Source of the DNA: Micromonospora sp. CB01531
GTDB lineage: Bacteria; Actinomycetota; Actinomycetes; Mycobacteriales; Micromonosporaceae
Length of the DNA stretch: 34,225 nucleotides
Assembly: GCF_001905095.1 (NCBI RefSeq)
Contig: NZ_LWLS01000122.1
Coordinates: 1 to 34,225, forward strand
Direction: 5' to 3'
Below the pieces are notes generated by a model. The model saw only the letters and a list, made by a program, of their open reading frames with translations. It made no database searches and was not told the origin of the DNA. Each line of letters starts with the position of its first letter. Position 1 is the first letter of the stretch. The position numbers and the translations under genes were made by a program. Below are positions 32,077 through 34,225 of the stretch, piece by piece.

Positions 32077-32527
32077 GAAAGTCAACGGCCGCAAGCGCCA
32101 CATCGTCGTCGACACCACCGGCCTGCTACTGATCATCCTGGTCACCACCGCCGGAGTCCAGGACCGCGACGCCGCCCGCGCACTGCTGCGGGCACTACGC
32201 ACCTGCTTCACCCGCGTCGCCAACGTATGGGCCGACGCTGGGTACGCAGGCCAGCTCGTCGACTGGGCCACCGACACGCTCGGCCTAGCGGTCCAGATCG
32301 TGCGCAAGCTCGCCGACCAGGTCGGGTTCCAGGTCCTGCATCGCAGGTGGGTCGTGGAGAGGACCCTGTCGTGGATCACCCGCTGCCGGCGCACCGTCCG
32401 CGACTACGAGCGCCATCCCGAGCACCACGCCGCGATGGTCCAGTGGGCCATGGTCATCGTCATGACCCGGCGCCTGGCCCGCTACCACCGCACCGGCCGA
32501 CTCCAACCCGCCATCAGCACCGGCTGA
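32077..32527 (+). pseudogene. IS5-family transposase, C-terminal part (interrupted)
   Basis: The remaining half of the transposase: KKVNGRKRHIVVDTTGLLL, the second catalytic Asp (207 in the rebuilt numbering) in VWADAGYAG, and the catalytic Glu 248 in RRWVVERTLSWITRCRR, the IS5/IS4 Y-(2)-R-(3)-E-(6)-K-like region. The stop at 32525-32527 lies inside the right terminal repeat. It can only be made as a full protein if the RIT element leaves. An apparent start at 32045 lies in the RIT end and would give a fragment lacking the first Asp. Confidence 0.85.
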
Positions 32528-32547
32528 CCTGGTTCTTCAACGGACTC
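32523..32547 (-). repeat. Right terminal inverted repeat of the IS5-family element
   Basis: Pairs with 28103-28127 (22 of 25 bases). The repeat overlaps the last codons of the transposase gene and is followed by TGA, the putative target duplication. Confidence 0.75.
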
Positions 32548-32550
32548 TGA

Positions 32551-33016
32551 GACATGGACACCCTGATGTCGGACGTTGGTCCAGAGGAGGGGGTGTCCCC
32601 CGTTGGCGCGTCCATCGATGCAGACGGAAGAGTCTTGGCGTGAGCCCGACGTTTCCCGGATCCCCGAATGTCGGCAACAACGGACCGTACGGTGCGACAG
32701 GGCCAATGTCACCGAGGGCACGCTCCGGCGGTGAACATGAACACGTCCAACTTCTACCGAATGGTCCGGGGCGAGATCGACAAATGCCCCGTGGACCGCG
32801 CACATGATGACATTGATCAGCGAGCCGCGAGCGGATCGCGGCCTGACCAGCCCTGCCCGGCCGCCGCGCGCCCAGCCCGCCCGCCCGCCATTGAGCACCA
32901 CCCGTACCGCACCGTTCGGTCCGAAGCGCGCCGTGCGCCAGCGCCAGGATTTCGAGTCGCAGGTGTGGACTGCAGCAACCTGACGGTGGCGGTTCGTCGA
33001 TGAAGAGGCGTGAGGG
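32551..33016. other. Gene-free region before the alcohol dehydrogenase
   Basis: About 466 bases without a supportable gene. Open frames on both strands lack ribosome binding sites and known motifs. A 10-bp palindrome ACCGTACGGT lies at 32684-32693. The region may be the former upstream sequence of the dehydrogenase, separated from its original neighbour by the IS insertion. Confidence 0.35.
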
Positions 33017-34189
33017 ATGAGAGCTGTCGTCTATCGCGATGTGCGAAGTGTCGACGTGTGCGATGTTCCCGAGCCGACCGTGCAGGAGGAGACCGACGCG
33101 GTCGTACAGGTCACGTCCACGGCCCTGTGCGGCACCGATCTGCACATGTACGACGGGCGAACGGGGGCACAGCCCGGCCTTGTTCTCGGCCACGAGCCGC
33201 TGGGTGTAGTCGAGCAGGTGGGGTCCGCGGTGCAGACGGTCCGCCCGGGCACCCGGGTGGTGGTCCCCACTCACCTGTTCTGCGGCATCTGCGCCATGTG
33301 CGCCCGCGGCCTGTCCGCGCTGTGCCTGCGGGCACGGACCGAAGGCCCTGGCGCCGCCTACGGCTACGCGGGCATGGGTCCCTACCCGGGCGCGCAAGCA
33401 GAACTGCTGCGCGTGCCGTGGGCCGACACGAACTGCCTGCCCGTGCCGGGAGAGCCGGGCGACGCGTACGAGAACGACTTCGTGTTGCTCGCCGACGCGT
33501 TTGTCACCGGCTGGCACGCTGCGGCCACCCTCGCCGACGTCCGTGCCGGAGACACCGTCGCCGTGTTCGGCGCCGGCACGATCGGACTGCTCGCCGCTTA
33601 CTCCGCCAACCTGCTCGGCGCCCGCGCCGTCTACAGCGTCGACCACGTCGACGCCCGGCTGGACAAGGCCGAAGAACTGGGGGCGGTGCCCATCGACTTC
33701 CGCCAGGGGGATCCGGTCGAGCAGATCCGCGAGGACCGAGCCCGCCACGGCCTGCCACTGGGCGAGGAGAAGCTGCCGGGTGTGGACAAGATCGTCGACG
33801 CGGTCGGCTTCCAGGCCCACGACCGCGCCCACCCCGACCGCGAGCGCGCCGACCAGGTACTCGCCGACGCCGCCCGCCTGGTCAATCCCGGCGGCGCGAT
33901 CGCCGTCGCCGGCGTCTACCCGCAGAAGGACCTCACACCCCAAGCCGGCGGCACCACCGACGGACACCTCAACGCCCCCTGGGGCACGCTCTTCGCCAAG
34001 GGCATCGCGGTACGGTTCGGGCGCACCCACGACCGCCGCTACACCCGGCTGCTGCGCGACATGGTGACCTCCGGCCGGGCCCGACCCGGCACGATCATCA
34101 CCCACCACGGCAGCCTGGACGACGCCCCCGACTTCTATCGCCGGTTCGATCAACGGCAGGAGATGATCAAGACAGTTCTCCACCCGTGA
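33017..34189 (+). CDS. Zinc-dependent alcohol dehydrogenase (formaldehyde-dehydrogenase-like)
   Basis: A 390-residue medium-chain dehydrogenase. Catalytic zinc ligands are visible as Cys 38 in ALCGTDLH and His 59-Glu 60 in GHEPLG, with Asp 160 in LLADAFVTGWHAA. The structural zinc lobe has Cys 89, 92, 95 and 103 with the normal spacing (FCGICAMCARGLSALC). The Rossmann motif GAGTIG is at 185-190 and the acidic residue at 209 favours NAD. Length, the LADAFVTGWHA motif and the insert near 235-285 match glutathione-independent formaldehyde dehydrogenase and relatives. The substrate may be another aldehyde or polyol. ATG 33017 has GAGG 8 nt upstream. Confidence 0.9.
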   Translation: MRAVVYRDVRSVDVCDVPEPTVQEETDAVVQVTSTALCGTDLHMYDGRTGAQPGLVLGHEPLGVVEQVGSAVQTVRPGTRVVVPTHLFCGICAMCARGLSALCLRARTEGPGAAYGYAGMGPYPGAQAELLRVPWADTNCLPVPGEPGDAYENDFVLLADAFVTGWHAAATLADVRAGDTVAVFGAGTIGLLAAYSANLLGARAVYSVDHVDARLDKAEELGAVPIDFRQGDPVEQIREDRARHGLPLGEEKLPGVDKIVDAVGFQAHDRAHPDRERADQVLADAARLVNPGGAIAVAGVYPQKDLTPQAGGTTDGHLNAPWGTLFAKGIAVRFGRTHDRRYTRLLRDMVTSGRARPGTIITHHGSLDDAPDFYRRFDQRQEMIKTVLHP

Positions 34190-34225
34190 CCGCCTAAGGC
34201 GTGTTTCATAAGCCGGTCAGAGCCA

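Larger units (their letters stand above)
28100..32550 (+). mobile_element. IS5-family insertion sequence interrupted by a RIT element
   Basis: Terminal repeats of 25 bp lie at 28103-28127 and 32523-32547 (22 of 25 match). They are flanked by TGA direct repeats (28100-28102 and 32548-32550), fitting the TNA-type 3-bp duplications known for some IS5 subgroups. The single transposase gene is split by the RIT element at 28711-32070. Without that element and one CGGCAA copy the IS would be 1079 bp, a normal size. The IS must have inserted first. The 3-bp duplication is too short to be proof by itself. Confidence 0.8.

Noticed and set aside
34200..34225. Sequence GTGTTTCATAAGCCGG at the right edge, possibly the tip of another insertion sequence
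   Set aside because: Too little sequence is visible to find an inverted repeat or transposase.
1..34225. CRISPR arrays, tRNA and rRNA genes
   Set aside because: No regularly spaced repeats of CRISPR type and no tRNA- or rRNA-like sequence were noticed on reading both strands; a dedicated scan was not possible.

Overview
The window is very GC-rich, with short or overlapping gene junctions, many GTG starts, lipoprotein signals and polysaccharide-degrading enzymes. This points to an actinomycete, probably from the Micromonosporaceae or a related soil family. That placement is inference from gene content and style; no rRNA or tRNA gene was seen.

Left part (1-7.9 kb): a left-edge fragment of a membrane protein gene (minus). 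Then a three-part MacB-like ABC export operon (adaptor lipoprotein, ATPase, FtsX/MacB-type permease) with a 25-codon coupled mini-ORF between ATPase and permease. Next come a decayed serine-recombinase fragment, a divergent MFS exporter/LysR regulator pair, and a divergent alpha/beta hydrolase/WYL regulator pair.

Centre (7.9-24.1 kb): a carbohydrate-utilisation locus. On the minus strand one long transcription unit probably runs SDR dehydrogenase, mannonate-dehydratase-type enolase, solute-binding lipoprotein, two sugar permeases, a remnant resembling a mutarotase C-terminus, CE7 acetyl esterase, GH5-like glycosidase and FAD oxidoreductase. A LacI regulator sits beside it. On the plus strand are a 1177-residue secreted glycosidase, KDPG aldolase and a PfkB (KDG) kinase. 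The two outward-facing promoters each carry the same perfect operator, TGCGAAA-N4-TTTCGCA, next to a TTGACA -35. The inferred pathway is: secreted hydrolysis and deacetylation of an acetylated, probably uronate- or aldonate-yielding glycan, ABC uptake, dehydration of an aldonate to 2-keto-3-deoxygluconate, phosphorylation, and cleavage to pyruvate and glyceraldehyde 3-phosphate.

Right part (24.1-34.2 kb): a stretch of truncated genes (B3/4-domain remnant, SRPBCC remnant) around a secreted Cys-rich protein, a four-helix membrane protein and an alpha/beta hydrolase. A nested mobile element follows. An IS5-family insertion sequence (25-bp ends, TGA duplication) is interrupted by a 3360-bp element carrying three overlapping tyrosine recombinase genes, a RIT (recombinase-in-trio) element. 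The RIT element is flanked by CGGCAA direct repeats, and removing it in silico restores an intact 303-residue DDE transposase. The window ends with a zinc alcohol dehydrogenase of the formaldehyde-dehydrogenase type.
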